From positions 1,702,274 through 1,766,273 of the forward strand of contig NZ_OCMZ01000001.1 in assembly GCF_900215485.1 (NCBI RefSeq): a stretch of DNA of 64,000 bases, given 5' to 3'. How positions within the stretch are numbered: position 1 is the stretch's first letter; each line of letters starts with the position of its first letter. A program made the translations under genes and the position numbers. The notes below the pieces were generated by a model. It worked only from the letters and a program-made list of their open reading frames with translations. It was not told where the DNA came from and did no database searches. Positions 35,497 through 44,003 of the stretch are shown here, piece by piece. The DNA comes from Nitrosovibrio sp. Nv4. Lineage in GTDB: Bacteria; Pseudomonadota; Gammaproteobacteria; Burkholderiales; Nitrosomonadaceae.

Positions 35497-35928
35497 TCAG
35501 GCCCTCACTCTTGAATACATCGCACTCGCGGTTCCGTTCGGGTGGAAGGCTGCCATACAAGGCGCCTCCACTTCAAACCCGAGCGCCTTCGCCCATCGGT
35601 GCCCATTTTTGAAATCCACATCAACATACATTTCCAACCTTTTGTATTCAAGCGTGTTTATGTAATATTTTACCAAGTAGTGTATTTCGACGAAGTCCCG
35701 TTTAGTCATATCGTCACCGACAAATGACCACATCAATCCCCGCTGTTCCCACAGAGGCGTCACCCCGCCGCACAACACCGGTTTACCCTCCTTTAACAGT
35801 GTGAACGCGGTGTCGCCTTCCAAAGATTTAAGCTCGTCGATCTTTATGTAGGGCCGTAAATGCTCTTGTGCCGGTTGCAGGTTCAGCCGTGCGATGTGCT
35901 CAGCCTTGAACGGTAGAAACGATATCAT
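35497..35928 (-). CDS. GNAT-like/T7 gp13-like virion assembly protein
   Basis: 143 residues from ATG 35928, which overlaps the stop of the preceding gene (ATGA); the longer reading from 35991 lies inside that gene. The sequence has the GNAT-like layout seen in T7 gp13 relatives ('KPVLCGGVTPLWEQRGLMW', 'YKRLEMYVDVDFKNGHRW', 'LGFEVEAP'). Probably structural or assembly-related rather than an acetyltransferase. Confidence 0.68.
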   Translation of the reverse strand: MISFLPFKAEHIARLNLQPAQEHLRPYIKIDELKSLEGDTAFTLLKEGKPVLCGGVTPLWEQRGLMWSFVGDDMTKRDFVEIHYLVKYYINTLEYKRLEMYVDVDFKNGHRWAKALGFEVEAPCMAAFHPNGTASAMYSRVRA

Positions 35929-38189
35929 CTGTCCTGAGTGTGCAACTGCGGCATGATCGCGAGCACGGTGCCTGGTAGCGGCTGGTCCCATCGCCAGCAG
36001 ATGTAATTCTCGTTGCTATAATCGCCTTCCCATGTGAAATCCCCAACGTCGCCGGTAAATAAAGGCACGGCCTGGCCCGCGTTGTTGGCCGATGTGCGAA
36101 ACACCAACCGGGTTAGATTGTCGAAGCTCGGGCCGACTTTCAGGCCCAGGCTATCAAGCACACGGATAACAACCTTGTGCGTCCGTTGCGTTTTTCCTTG
36201 CGCCGTGCCGTCCGCCGCTCCCGCTTCGAGTCTCAACATTTGCCCGTCGCTGTTGTAATTATATCCTAATTGCACGACGCTTCCAGCGCGGGCAAGTGTA
36301 ACACCCCCGTTTGCAGTCACTGTAACATCGGGGTGCGTTGCCCCGTCCACCAGGCATTGAATTGTTTCGCCCGCCAGGTGGTGCAATCCACTAATCGACG
36401 TGGTGGCCGAACCGTTATAAGTGAGCCCGCAATCTACATAAAAGGCGTTGGCCTGAGTATCGTCCTGCTCCCACAGCTTCGTCATGTACTCAACGTACCG
36501 CTTGACCCCGCCGTTGATGTAGCGTTTAACCACCATCCACAATTCGTCGCGTGTGCCGTCTGCTGCGGGGATAACCGCGACAGATTCCACAAGCGCCGTT
36601 TCGGTATGCCCTGCGTCCGAATACCCGCCGAGTTCATGCTTGTGCCAGCCGAGAACTTTCTGGTCGCGTTCGTAGGTCATGCCTGCGAGCACGCCGTCGT
36701 TACGCGCGGCCCACACAATTGACTGCGGATCTTGCTGGTAAGCAAGTTCCTTCAAACCCGTGCGTGTTATGTGCTCGGATAATATCGTCATGTCCGGAGC
36801 GCGGAACCCGTCAACCTCATACACGTACGCAAGTTCACGAATTTTGCGCCCTGACTTCTGTATGAACAAGACGGCTTTACCGGCGCGCACGGCCTGTGTG
36901 TTTGTGCTGCCGTGCGCCGTTGACTGCTTGGCGGTTATATTCGTGGGTGATAACGCCTCGCTTTGCGATGAGGGCCGAATAATCCACTCCCCTTCTGCCG
37001 TCCCTACCAGCAGCGCCTTTTCGTCGCCCTTCATCCAGCGTATAACCTGCACGTCGTCGCTATTCATTGTCGCGGCCACGGCGTTGTCGGCAGCCACCAC
37101 GCCATCGGTTGCGGTCGGCGCGAAGTTCTCATAGTCGCCCGACTTGGACCCGTCAACGCGCTGCGGGTCTGAACTGCTGCCACCGAAGAACAAACGGTCC
37201 TCGAAGAACGTCACGCAGGAAGGGTAGCCGGTGGTGTCTGAGTAGAGCCCCAGGCGCCATGAAGCGCTGGCGGTCGTAGCGCCGAATGCGTTCACCACGT
37301 CGGCATTTACAAACGTCGGGGACCCCACAAAAGTTATACGGGCGTAGCCCCACGTGCCGCCGTGCTTGATGCGGACAACCCTGCCCACATCGGTTAACGC
37401 AGTGAAAATTGCTGCGCTCGCAGTGAGGGTGATAGCACCTGTTGTTGCACTCGGGGTTATCGTCGTCGCCGTCGGGTTGGTCGTAAGATAAGGCCCGTCA
37501 AGAAATGTAATGGCTGTCAGCGTCCAGGCCGTATGCCCGGTGCGCGTCAGCTTGCGGGGTGCGTAGCTTGGGTGCGTGATGTAGAGCACGTCAGCGGACT
37601 GCGTAAACTTCAACTGGAACAGGTCCGCTTCGGCGTATGGCGTTGCTACTGTATAAACCCTTGACGCCGTCCCGCCGCTGCTGTACGCGGTGAACGCAGT
37701 GGAGTCTACACCGGACAACTCAAACGTATTAGCCGCAGCGTTGACATTCGCCACGGTCGCGCGGCGCCCGTTAAGTTCGGTCATGCCTACGATACCCGCC
37801 AGATCCATGTGGTTGCCGTTGGCTGGGTCTGTACCTGTGTAAGTCAGCACGGCGGGGTTCGCACGCGTTATTCCGGTTATCGTCAAACCTGTTTCCGTGA
37901 CAGGCCCATTGTTGCGCTTGAAGCGCACATACATGTCACCAAACTCGATTATGTACGCTTGGGTGGTCGAGAACTTGAAGGCCACAACACGGGTGGCCTT
38001 GCTCGAATCCTTGACCTCGTCGCTGAAATAGGTAGCGGGACGGCGCGTGAGTCCGCCCTGGACGTAAGGCACATGGTTCAGGCACCGCGCCAGCGAGTTC
38101 TTGTACGCGTCGAAATCGACACGGCCCAACAACAAAGGGGACACTTCCCCACCGTTAAAACTGCTCTGGATCGGGCTGACCTTCGGCAT
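35925..38189 (-). CDS. Tail tubular protein B-like (tail nozzle)
   Basis: 754 residues from ATG 38189 (TAATG overlap with the preceding stop). The opening 'VSPIQSSFNGGEVSPLLLGR' and 'LARCLNHVPYVQGGLTRRP' is the signature of the podoviral nozzle/tubular B family. 'CVTFFEDRLFFGGSSSDPQ' and 'IIRPSSQSEALSPTNITAKQ' follow. Forms the lower tail tube with protein A. Confidence 0.88.
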   Translation of the reverse strand: MPKVSPIQSSFNGGEVSPLLLGRVDFDAYKNSLARCLNHVPYVQGGLTRRPATYFSDEVKDSSKATRVVAFKFSTTQAYIIEFGDMYVRFKRNNGPVTETGLTITGITRANPAVLTYTGTDPANGNHMDLAGIVGMTELNGRRATVANVNAAANTFELSGVDSTAFTAYSSGGTASRVYTVATPYAEADLFQLKFTQSADVLYITHPSYAPRKLTRTGHTAWTLTAITFLDGPYLTTNPTATTITPSATTGAITLTASAAIFTALTDVGRVVRIKHGGTWGYARITFVGSPTFVNADVVNAFGATTASASWRLGLYSDTTGYPSCVTFFEDRLFFGGSSSDPQRVDGSKSGDYENFAPTATDGVVAADNAVAATMNSDDVQVIRWMKGDEKALLVGTAEGEWIIRPSSQSEALSPTNITAKQSTAHGSTNTQAVRAGKAVLFIQKSGRKIRELAYVYEVDGFRAPDMTILSEHITRTGLKELAYQQDPQSIVWAARNDGVLAGMTYERDQKVLGWHKHELGGYSDAGHTETALVESVAVIPAADGTRDELWMVVKRYINGGVKRYVEYMTKLWEQDDTQANAFYVDCGLTYNGSATTSISGLHHLAGETIQCLVDGATHPDVTVTANGGVTLARAGSVVQLGYNYNSDGQMLRLEAGAADGTAQGKTQRTHKVVIRVLDSLGLKVGPSFDNLTRLVFRTSANNAGQAVPLFTGDVGDFTWEGDYSNENYICWRWDQPLPGTVLAIMPQLHTQDR

Positions 38190-38764
38190 TACCGCCTCAC
38201 CGCCAACCAAGGATCTTCAGGCGCGTCTTCGGAAATGTTCTCGAAGGCGTTGGCCTGCCGCGCTTCCCGTATCGCCATCTTGTACTCGTTAAATGCGTCT
38301 GCTTTTTTCTGGTTCGATTGCGTCAGTTCTTCGCAGATATGCCAAGCCAGCTTTGCCGCGAAAGCGTCAACGAACAGCGGGTCGAATACTGTAGGATCTT
38401 CCACACTGGATATATAGAGTATTTCCAGGGTGTCGCCGTCGTTTGTGAGTATGGCCGCGGAACCGCCGTGATTCTCTATTTTCCAGTCGAGGCCGTGACG
38501 CGACGGGGGCAGGATGCGCAAGCAATCCGACGGCAGCGTGAACGCATAGCCAAAATCGAAATCAGGCGCCGTCGCATCCGGCGCAAGCGTTGTGCGTTTG
38601 ACAGCGAAATTCCATTTGTGCGCGCGTAGCTCCCGATCGCGCACCAGTTCATAGCAGTTGTTTATCGACCGCGCATTGCGGCTGTCCTCTGTCAAAGACG
38701 TGATGCGGGCCGCGCCCAATTTCTGTAGCGCGAGGTTCGCTATTGATACGTCGGATACCGCCAT
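38189..38764 (-). CDS. Tail tubular protein A-like (adaptor)
   Basis: 191 residues with the typical gp11-like beginning 'SIANLALQKLGAARITSLTE', then 'CYELVRDRELRAHKWNFA' and 'FVDAFAAKLAWHICEELTQS'. It connects portal and nozzle. Position directly before the nozzle gene agrees. Confidence 0.88.
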   Translation of the reverse strand: MAVSDVSIANLALQKLGAARITSLTEDSRNARSINNCYELVRDRELRAHKWNFAVKRTTLAPDATAPDFDFGYAFTLPSDCLRILPPSRHGLDWKIENHGGSAAILTNDGDTLEILYISSVEDPTVFDPLFVDAFAAKLAWHICEELTQSNQKKADAFNEYKMAIREARQANAFENISEDAPEDPWLAVRR

Positions 38765-38766
38765 CT

Positions 38767-38970
38767 CTATCTCCTACTTCTGCGACGAGCACTAACAATC
38801 CATTCCGATACCGTTGGAGTCGGCTCAGGCTCGGGGGCTACCCCGTTCGAACCTGTTACCCACACACCAGACAACTCAAGCACACTCCTAAACCCACCCG
38901 GTGCTGCGGTAGTGCGCTTTGATAGCCACACGCCCGACAACTCGAGTACGCTTCTAAAGCCGCCCGCCAT
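38767..38970 (-). CDS. Small protein with duplicated 13-residue motif
   Basis: 67 residues. 'GGFRSVLELSGVW' occurs twice, separated by nine residues, followed by a Pro/Glu linker and a basic tail. The two DNA copies differ at 8 of 13 codons, all synonymous, so the identical peptide is kept by selection. Short motifs of the form G-[FY]-RS-hydrophobic occur in small phage structural genes; no function is known to me. It sits one base after the tubular protein A gene in the late transcript. Confidence 0.75.
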   Translation of the reverse strand: MAGGFRSVLELSGVWLSKRTTAAPGGFRSVLELSGVWVTGSNGVAPEPEPTPTVSEWIVSARRRSRR

Positions 38971-38971
38971 A

Positions 38972-39679
38972 TCATGCGGTGTCCACTGAAGTTATTGGCT
39001 CCGCTGCGGCGTCCGTAGTAATCGCCTGAGTGCCAAGAGTCGTCAGATCGTCGGGCTCGTACGTGACTAGGTTCGCGCCGCTGATAGCCACTTTGTTCAC
39101 AAGTTTAGCGACCGCTCCGCCCAGGGACCGGAAACCTTTTGCATCGCCATCGGCCGAGGCTAGCGCGGTTGTCAAGCTGCGGCGAATTATGTGGTCGGCT
39201 ACGCGGTTCGCTACAACCGCTTTCAAGTCGGCGGCTGTCTGTAGCGTGGCGTCTACCTTGCCCGCGTCAGTGAATGTAAGGCTGTCGGTTTTTGCTTTGA
39301 TAGCGGCTATTTCGGTATCGAGAAAATCGTCAATAATGTTGACGCTGGCCTGCGTGGCTAGTGAGGTTAAACCCGAGCCCGTGGCTCCGATTAGACCAAA
39401 ACTGTCGCCGGTTTGCGGGAAAGTTGGGAATGCCTGCACGGCTGCTGTTAGCGCACCCGTTCCCTTGAATTGAAAGGAGACATGATCGTAATTCGTTTCC
39501 GCCTGTGTTGGCTGGTATTGATGCAGACCGCTACCCTTGTGAGTAACCGTGCCGCCGCCCGCTGTCAGCGTGCCTCCATCCCCTTTTACCGATACGGTCA
39601 CCGTGCCGGTGAAGTCGCTACCATCCGTTGCGCTGCACATCTGAGCATCAATAACCTGGGAAGCAACATTCTTCTTCAT
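38972..39679 (-). CDS. Putative structural protein, Ala/Thr-rich
   Basis: 235 residues. The N-terminal ~90 residues look like an immunoglobulin-like beta-sandwich ('GTVTVSVKGDGGTLTAGGGT', 'HKGSGLHQYQPTQAETNYDH'). The middle is a helical segment ('IIDDFLDTEIAAIKAKTDSL'). Possibly a decoration or baseplate-like accessory protein. No close family recognised. Its ATG overlaps the end of the LamG gene. Confidence 0.65.
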   Translation of the reverse strand: MKKNVASQVIDAQMCSATDGSDFTGTVTVSVKGDGGTLTAGGGTVTHKGSGLHQYQPTQAETNYDHVSFQFKGTGALTAAVQAFPTFPQTGDSFGLIGATGSGLTSLATQASVNIIDDFLDTEIAAIKAKTDSLTFTDAGKVDATLQTAADLKAVVANRVADHIIRRSLTTALASADGDAKGFRSLGGAVAKLVNKVAISGANLVTYEPDDLTTLGTQAITTDAAAEPITSVDTA

Positions 39680-40440
39680 CGTGTCATGCCTATCATTACG
39701 TTGCTATTGCGCGCCCATGCCGGATTGAAACTTGATGGCGCAGCGCTGGTTGCCCATAACCTTCTCGCCGGCGCTTTGAATATCTGCCAAGGGTCTACGT
39801 ATAGAGCCAGAACTTCTCCGGCAGAGAAAGCTCGATAGAAGAGCCCTATCGTGTCTACATCTCCCGACCAGTTACTATCTCCGTCATAGTCTGCTCCCAC
39901 ACCAAGATACTGTGAGGTAGTGGCGGCAGTAGCGGCCTGCCTGCTTACCTCCCTACCGTTGACATAGAGTATTGCGCTGGACCCGTCGAACACACCGAGA
40001 ACAAAATCCCGTTTACCGACTACCTGTTGCCCACCCACGTTCACGTCAAGCGCCGAACTGTTCACCGTGAACATGTATTTTCCGGAAGAATCAGAGCCTA
40101 GATAAATGCCTCCGGTGTAACCGGTAGAAAGAAACCGAAAGTAGGAATTGTGAACTTTCGAAGGGCGAACCCACGCAAATATCGTGAACTTCTTCCCAAT
40201 CGGGTCAATCGCTTTGTCGCTTCGGTAGTAGCCCGTACTCGAAAAATTCGTGGCGCGACCATGATCCCGGACTATAGAGGTAATTCCAGAGAGGAAGGGG
40301 CTAAAGTGGTTGCTGTTGGCAATATTCCGCCCATCAATCTGAAGCGGAGAAAGTATCACCGCGTCGGCGTACTCCGGGGAGGGCGGCGGAGAGTACTGCG
40401 GCTGCGTTATATGCCTCTGTTGTAGTTGGATCACGCCCAT
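39676..40440 (-). CDS. LamG/concanavalin-like lectin domain protein
   Basis: 254 residues. After about 80 residues comes a LamG-like jelly roll ('GKKFTIFAWVRPSKV', 'DFVLGVFDGSSAILYVNGRE', 'SGDVDTIGLFYRAFSAGEVL'), ending with 'DPWQIFKAPARRLW', a tail found on many phage lectin-like structural proteins. Could bind host or biofilm sugar from the capsid or tail surface. Confidence 0.75.
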   Translation of the reverse strand: MGVIQLQQRHITQPQYSPPPSPEYADAVILSPLQIDGRNIANSNHFSPFLSGITSIVRDHGRATNFSSTGYYRSDKAIDPIGKKFTIFAWVRPSKVHNSYFRFLSTGYTGGIYLGSDSSGKYMFTVNSSALDVNVGGQQVVGKRDFVLGVFDGSSAILYVNGREVSRQAATAATTSQYLGVGADYDGDSNWSGDVDTIGLFYRAFSAGEVLALYVDPWQIFKAPARRLWATSAAPSSFNPAWARNSNVMIGMTR

Positions 40441-40441
40441 T

Positions 40442-40828
40442 TTAGACCGCCGTTGTTAGCTCGCTCAAGAAAGCCTCAACTGTTACCGCTTGGCCGGTGT
40501 TGCCGGTGAATTCAACCTCAAGGCACATAACAGCCGGGTCAATCGGCATACCAATTTCAGTAACCTCGCTTGCCTTTGTTCCCCCGCCGTAAGACGCTAT
40601 TGTTTTCCAATCGGCGCCCGCAGACGCGGCGGCCGGAAGGGTTGAGTTATGCGCTATCAGGATATTGCACAAACACTGAACGGTTGGCCCCGTCCCGCCG
40701 TTTGTTATCTTGATTGTGAGGATGCCCCCGCCTTGAGCCGCGTTAAGATCAACCCTTCCTCTCGTTGTTGCTCCGGCTGCGTTGCTTGCCGATGCGACTA
40801 GTGTTCGAGCGTTTTTCGTTAATGCCAT
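40442..40828 (-). CDS. Hypothetical late protein
   Basis: 128 residues, beta-rich and Gly/Thr/Ala-rich ('GRVDLNAAQGGGILTIKITN', 'CLEVEFTGNTGQAVTVEAFL'), probably a small structural beta-sandwich. One-base overlap with the next gene shows tight coupling. Confidence 0.65.
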   Translation of the reverse strand: MALTKNARTLVASASNAAGATTRGRVDLNAAQGGGILTIKITNGGTGPTVQCLCNILIAHNSTLPAAASAGADWKTIASYGGGTKASEVTEIGMPIDPAVMCLEVEFTGNTGQAVTVEAFLSELTTAV

Positions 40829-41133
40829 TAAGCCCCCTGCGCAAACACGTTTACCGCGCTGTTAACCGCCGTTTGTACCGTTGCGTCATCAGCCCCGGTA
40901 ATAACAGCCAGGGTTGCAGACTTGTTCTGAGCCAGTACCGGCCACATCATTTTCAATCCGGCGGCCGCAGGGTCCCCGAATACCGTCTTAGCCCAGGCCA
41001 AGCGGTTTACATGGTTCGCGACCGTCTCCGCTTCAAGCATTATGTCTGTCGCCGCCACAACCACAGCGACACGCACTTTGTTGATCAGCGCTGTATTTCC
41101 GGAAGCGGAGAGAAGTTCGTCGTAAGTAGCCAT
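40828..41133 (-). CDS. Hypothetical late protein
   Basis: 101 residues, helical, Ala/Val-rich ('VRVAVVVAATDIMLEAETVA', 'RLAWAKTVFGDP'). I believe such proteins recur in structural clusters of tailed phages, but cannot name a family. Coupled on both sides. Confidence 0.65.
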   Translation of the reverse strand: MATYDELLSASGNTALINKVRVAVVVAATDIMLEAETVANHVNRLAWAKTVFGDPAAAGLKMMWPVLAQNKSATLAVITGADDATVQTAVNSAVNVFAQGA

Positions 41134-41600
41134 CAGATCCCGGCCGCGAGTTCATTGATCGCCGCACGCGCTTTGGCGATTTTCGCTTCCAGAGAGTCGA
41201 GTTCCACTTTCTTAACCTCAATACTGTCTCTCAACTCTGCGTTGTTCTTTTCCAGTTCCGCCGTGCGGTCGCGTGTATCCAGGAAAACCGCATCGGCCTT
41301 CTCGCGCCGTTGCACAAGCTCGGCGTCGGCTTTCTTAATCAATGCGTCGGCTTTGGCTTTGGCGTCGGCGATAATCTTTCTTGCGTCGGCTCTCACCGCC
41401 AGTAGGTTACCTTCCGCTTTGTTCGTTTCGGCCTGAACCCGAGTCGCCTGTTCGTGCAGTGAAGCCACGTGGGCTTTGAGTTCCATCACGTTTTGCTCGT
41501 ACCCGGCCAAAACCTTTAAGGCGTTTTCAGCTTCCTGGAACGCCTTGAATACTTTCGTCATGCGCTGGATTTCCACCAGCGCGGTATTCAATTCACTCAT
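41133..41600 (-). CDS. Coiled-coil late protein
   Basis: 155 residues, almost entirely predicted coiled coil with heptads of Ala/Leu/Lys/Glu ('LAVRADARKIIADAKAKAD', 'AELEKNNAELRDSIEVKK'). Could be a fibre shaft, spacer or assembly factor. Overlaps both neighbours by one to four bases. Confidence 0.7.
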   Translation of the reverse strand: MSELNTALVEIQRMTKVFKAFQEAENALKVLAGYEQNVMELKAHVASLHEQATRVQAETNKAEGNLLAVRADARKIIADAKAKADALIKKADAELVQRREKADAVFLDTRDRTAELEKNNAELRDSIEVKKVELDSLEAKIAKARAAINELAAGI

Positions 41601-41944
41601 CGTCCGCGCCTCATAAAGAGCACAACGGTAAGGCTCGTCGTTCCGTCGCCCGCTGTGACACTCGGGCGCACGTACTTGACGATCTCCGTCGCTTGCTCAA
41701 GCCCCGCCGCTGTTTTGGTAATCGCGTTCCCTTGGGGATCGGTAAGGGCGTACCAGTTTGCGCCGTCGTTTGAGCCCTGCAAGGTCACAGATCCGCCGAC
41801 GCCGAAAGTGCCGTCCACTTGCGCTGACATATCGGCGTGGTCGAAAGAAACCAGAGGCGCGCCCGTGTCGCCATTGGCAAGCCCCGTCCAGGTTATCGTT
41901 GAAGTGTTACCCGAATCGTCACGGGTTAATGCTTTTTCAGCCAT
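41597..41944 (-). CDS. Hypothetical late protein, beta-sandwich-like
   Basis: 115 residues, beta-rich ('VTLQGSNDGANWYALTDPQG' and 'YVRPSVTAGDGTTSLTVVLF'), resembling the small domains phages use as decoration or tip proteins. No specific family name. Overlaps the coiled-coil gene by four bases. Confidence 0.65.
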   Translation of the reverse strand: MAEKALTRDDSGNTSTITWTGLANGDTGAPLVSFDHADMSAQVDGTFGVGGSVTLQGSNDGANWYALTDPQGNAITKTAAGLEQATEIVKYVRPSVTAGDGTTSLTVVLFMRRGR

Positions 41945-41957
41945 TGGTCAACCCCTT

Positions 41958-42155
41958 TTAGGCGGGCGGGAATGCGTCTTTCTTGATGTAGTCCTCGATT
42001 GCGCGCAGTCCGAAGAGGGCGGCCTGCTTGGACATCCCGGTAGCGTCGTAAGTCACGCGAACTTCAATCGCGTCACCCGCCACGGAAGCCGCACCTTCCG
42101 TTACCTTGTCGATTGTGTGCTCACCGAGCACCACGCTGTAATAACGATCTGCCAT
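41958..42155 (-). CDS. Small hypothetical late protein
   Basis: 65 residues starting 'MADRYYSVVLGEHTIDKVTE'. No motif. Good plus-minus spacing in the late transcript and an AAGAGGC sequence upstream of the ATG support it as a gene. Confidence 0.62.
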   Translation of the reverse strand: MADRYYSVVLGEHTIDKVTEGAASVAGDAIEVRVTYDATGMSKQAALFGLRAIEDYIKKDAFPPA

Positions 42156-42203
42156 TTGATGCCTCTTAACTTAGGCAGGGGCCGAAGCCCCTTACCTCTT
42201 GGT

Positions 42204-42716
42204 TTACAATACGTAGCGGGCGTTCAGACCTATAGCGCCCAAGCCGGTTGTAACTGCCGTAGTGGCGCAGGTCAGCGCGATATCGAAGTCGCACTTGGGA
42301 TCTTCTGTCAACCCCGCGGCTTCCCACAGTTGTTGATTCCGCTTCGCGATTGTGTAGTTGGTGGATTCGTTCGATACTTCCGTGCCGTCCACCGCCGCGG
42401 CCACCGATACCGCCGAACCAAACAAGTCAACGTCAACCACCGCGCCGCCGTCGCTGTTCGTGCGGTACACGCCGATGTCGAACGCACCGGCAGTTTGCGC
42501 GGCCGAGAACAACCGCACGGACGACACAACCGCGTTTGAAGGCACTTGCACCATGCGGATAACGGACGTGACGCTCAGAGACGCCGGCAGCGAAGCCAGG
42601 TACCCGTTCACTTCCTTGGCGATTCCAGGTCCGCCGATGCCAGGGTTATTCAACACCGGGGGTGTTGCTTGACGGTTGGTTATCGCCGTGGACTTCAAAG
42701 TTAGATCAATAGCCAT
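42204..42716 (-). CDS. Putative head-associated (decoration) protein
   Basis: 170 residues, beta-rich, located directly downstream of the major capsid gene, where decoration or head-completion proteins usually sit. Visible segments: 'RQATPPVLNNPGIGGPG', 'VQVPSNAVVSSVRLFSAAQ' and 'GAFDIGVYRTNSDGGAVVDV'. AGAGGT precedes the ATG. Confidence 0.65.
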   Translation of the reverse strand: MAIDLTLKSTAITNRQATPPVLNNPGIGGPGIAKEVNGYLASLPASLSVTSVIRMVQVPSNAVVSSVRLFSAAQTAGAFDIGVYRTNSDGGAVVDVDLFGSAVSVAAAVDGTEVSNESTNYTIAKRNQQLWEAAGLTEDPKCDFDIALTCATTAVTTGLGAIGLNARYVL

Positions 42717-42772
42717 GATTACCTCTTAGAGTTTGACAAGGACGCGCGCCAGGTTCCCCCCGGCGCTCATTC

Positions 42773-43669
42773 TTATGCGCGATACGATTTGATATTGAAA
42801 ACTTTGTCTTCGTCGAGGCGGGTAGCACCGAAGGTGCCGATAACATACGCTTGCATCGGTTCACCTTGAATGTCGTTACGCTTTGACACTGAGGCTTGCA
42901 CTTCTTGCCACACGCCCAAATGCATACCGCTCTTCGCCCAAACCGGCACGTTGACTTCGTTGGTTCCCGCGGCGTGGGTTTCCACCAGTTCGCAGTACAC
43001 GAAGTTGATGCCGAGGAACCTTTCGAGCTTGCCATCGCGCAGCACTGGCTTGTCGTTGCCATTGAATTCGCCCGAAGTAATTTGTATTTCCTGCAACAAC
43101 GCACTCTCGTCTTTGGCGGTAAGTCCGCAGAAGAGCGGATCTTCGTCGAAGTCTATGTGCTTGCTGCGGGCCACTTCTCGAACGGCCAGGAGCTTCTGCA
43201 CATTCAAACGGGAGTTGGAGCCGCCGACCGCAACGTCGATTTCATTGCCGCTATCGAACGAAGTGCTGGTAGCGCCTTGCTCGCCGGTTTTGGCTGCGCC
43301 TTGAAAAGCGGTGATGATTTCGTAATCCATCTTACGGCCCATCGCGTATACCGCGTTGGTGACGTAGAAGGATTCTGGATCGGTAATGAGGCGCAATTTA
43401 TCGAACGTGTCGATCATTTGCGGCAGGTCGTAATCAACCGGATAAACCCACCGGCGATCGACGCCTGCATCGACACGGCCCATAGGGGCGAATCGGCTGG
43501 TGACGCGTTGTGCCTCGATCTTGTCGATCTGATCGACAGGCGAAGCTTGCTTGCCTACATAAGAGCCGGAAGTAACCAGGCTGCGGAGCTTGCTGCCCTT
43601 TTGCTGCAACAGCAAATTGACATTGGTGCCAAACTGCATTACATAGTGAGACGGGATATTTATGGACAC
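42773..43669 (-). CDS. Major capsid protein
   Basis: 298 residues with HK97-type capsid character: 'MQFGTNVNLLLQQKGSKLR', 'VDRRWVYPVDYDLPQMIDTF' and 'GINFVYCELVETHAAGTNEV'. It belongs to the phage capsid group found in BPP-1-like podoviruses. It starts at GTG behind AGAGG. Scaffold and portal genes upstream support the call. A GC-rich stem with no T-run lies just past its stop codon (about 42730-42755). Confidence 0.87.
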   Translation of the reverse strand: MSINIPSHYVMQFGTNVNLLLQQKGSKLRSLVTSGSYVGKQASPVDQIDKIEAQRVTSRFAPMGRVDAGVDRRWVYPVDYDLPQMIDTFDKLRLITDPESFYVTNAVYAMGRKMDYEIITAFQGAAKTGEQGATSTSFDSGNEIDVAVGGSNSRLNVQKLLAVREVARSKHIDFDEDPLFCGLTAKDESALLQEIQITSGEFNGNDKPVLRDGKLERFLGINFVYCELVETHAAGTNEVNVPVWAKSGMHLGVWQEVQASVSKRNDIQGEPMQAYVIGTFGATRLDEDKVFNIKSYRA

Positions 43670-43792
43670 GATAACCTCTACAAAAAACGATTAATGGAAA
43701 ATTGTTTTTCGAAGGGCTTGCCCATCAAAGACGGGGCCGACTTCTTGCCTTACCGCAGGCTGCGGCGGGTCTTTCCCCGCCTGTCCACCGGC

Positions 43793-43972
43793 TCACTTGG
43801 GTGATTGTGAGTTTCCGGTTTTGCCCGGCAGCCCAAGGGTTTTGCCCTTGGCCGCCGCCCCTACCACGTATCCTTCGTAAATCTTTGCCCGCTCAATGAC
43901 TTGTGTTGCTTCCCTGCTATGTGCATGAGCCAGCTTCAAACATTCAATTCTTACTTCTTCTAATGATGGCAT
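43793..43972 (-). CDS. Small hypothetical protein between scaffold and capsid
   Basis: 59 residues from ATG 43972 ('MPSLEEVRIECLKLAH'); an in-frame ATG at 43999 is possible but lies very close to the scaffold stop. Helical N-terminal half, flexible Gly/Lys-rich end. The 123 bases after it contain two GC-rich stems and no further gene. Confidence 0.62.
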   Translation of the reverse strand: MPSLEEVRIECLKLAHAHSREATQVIERAKIYEGYVVGAAAKGKTLGLPGKTGNSQSPK

Positions 43973-44003
43973 TATCGCACCATATTGTGAGAACGTCAAT
44001 AAA

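Noticed and set aside
38767..42716. Possible diversity-generating retroelement, as in the related phage BPP-1
   Set aside because: No reverse transcriptase and no template/variable repeat pair are visible; the only repeat (38767 gene) differs at synonymous sites, not at adenine-directed positions.
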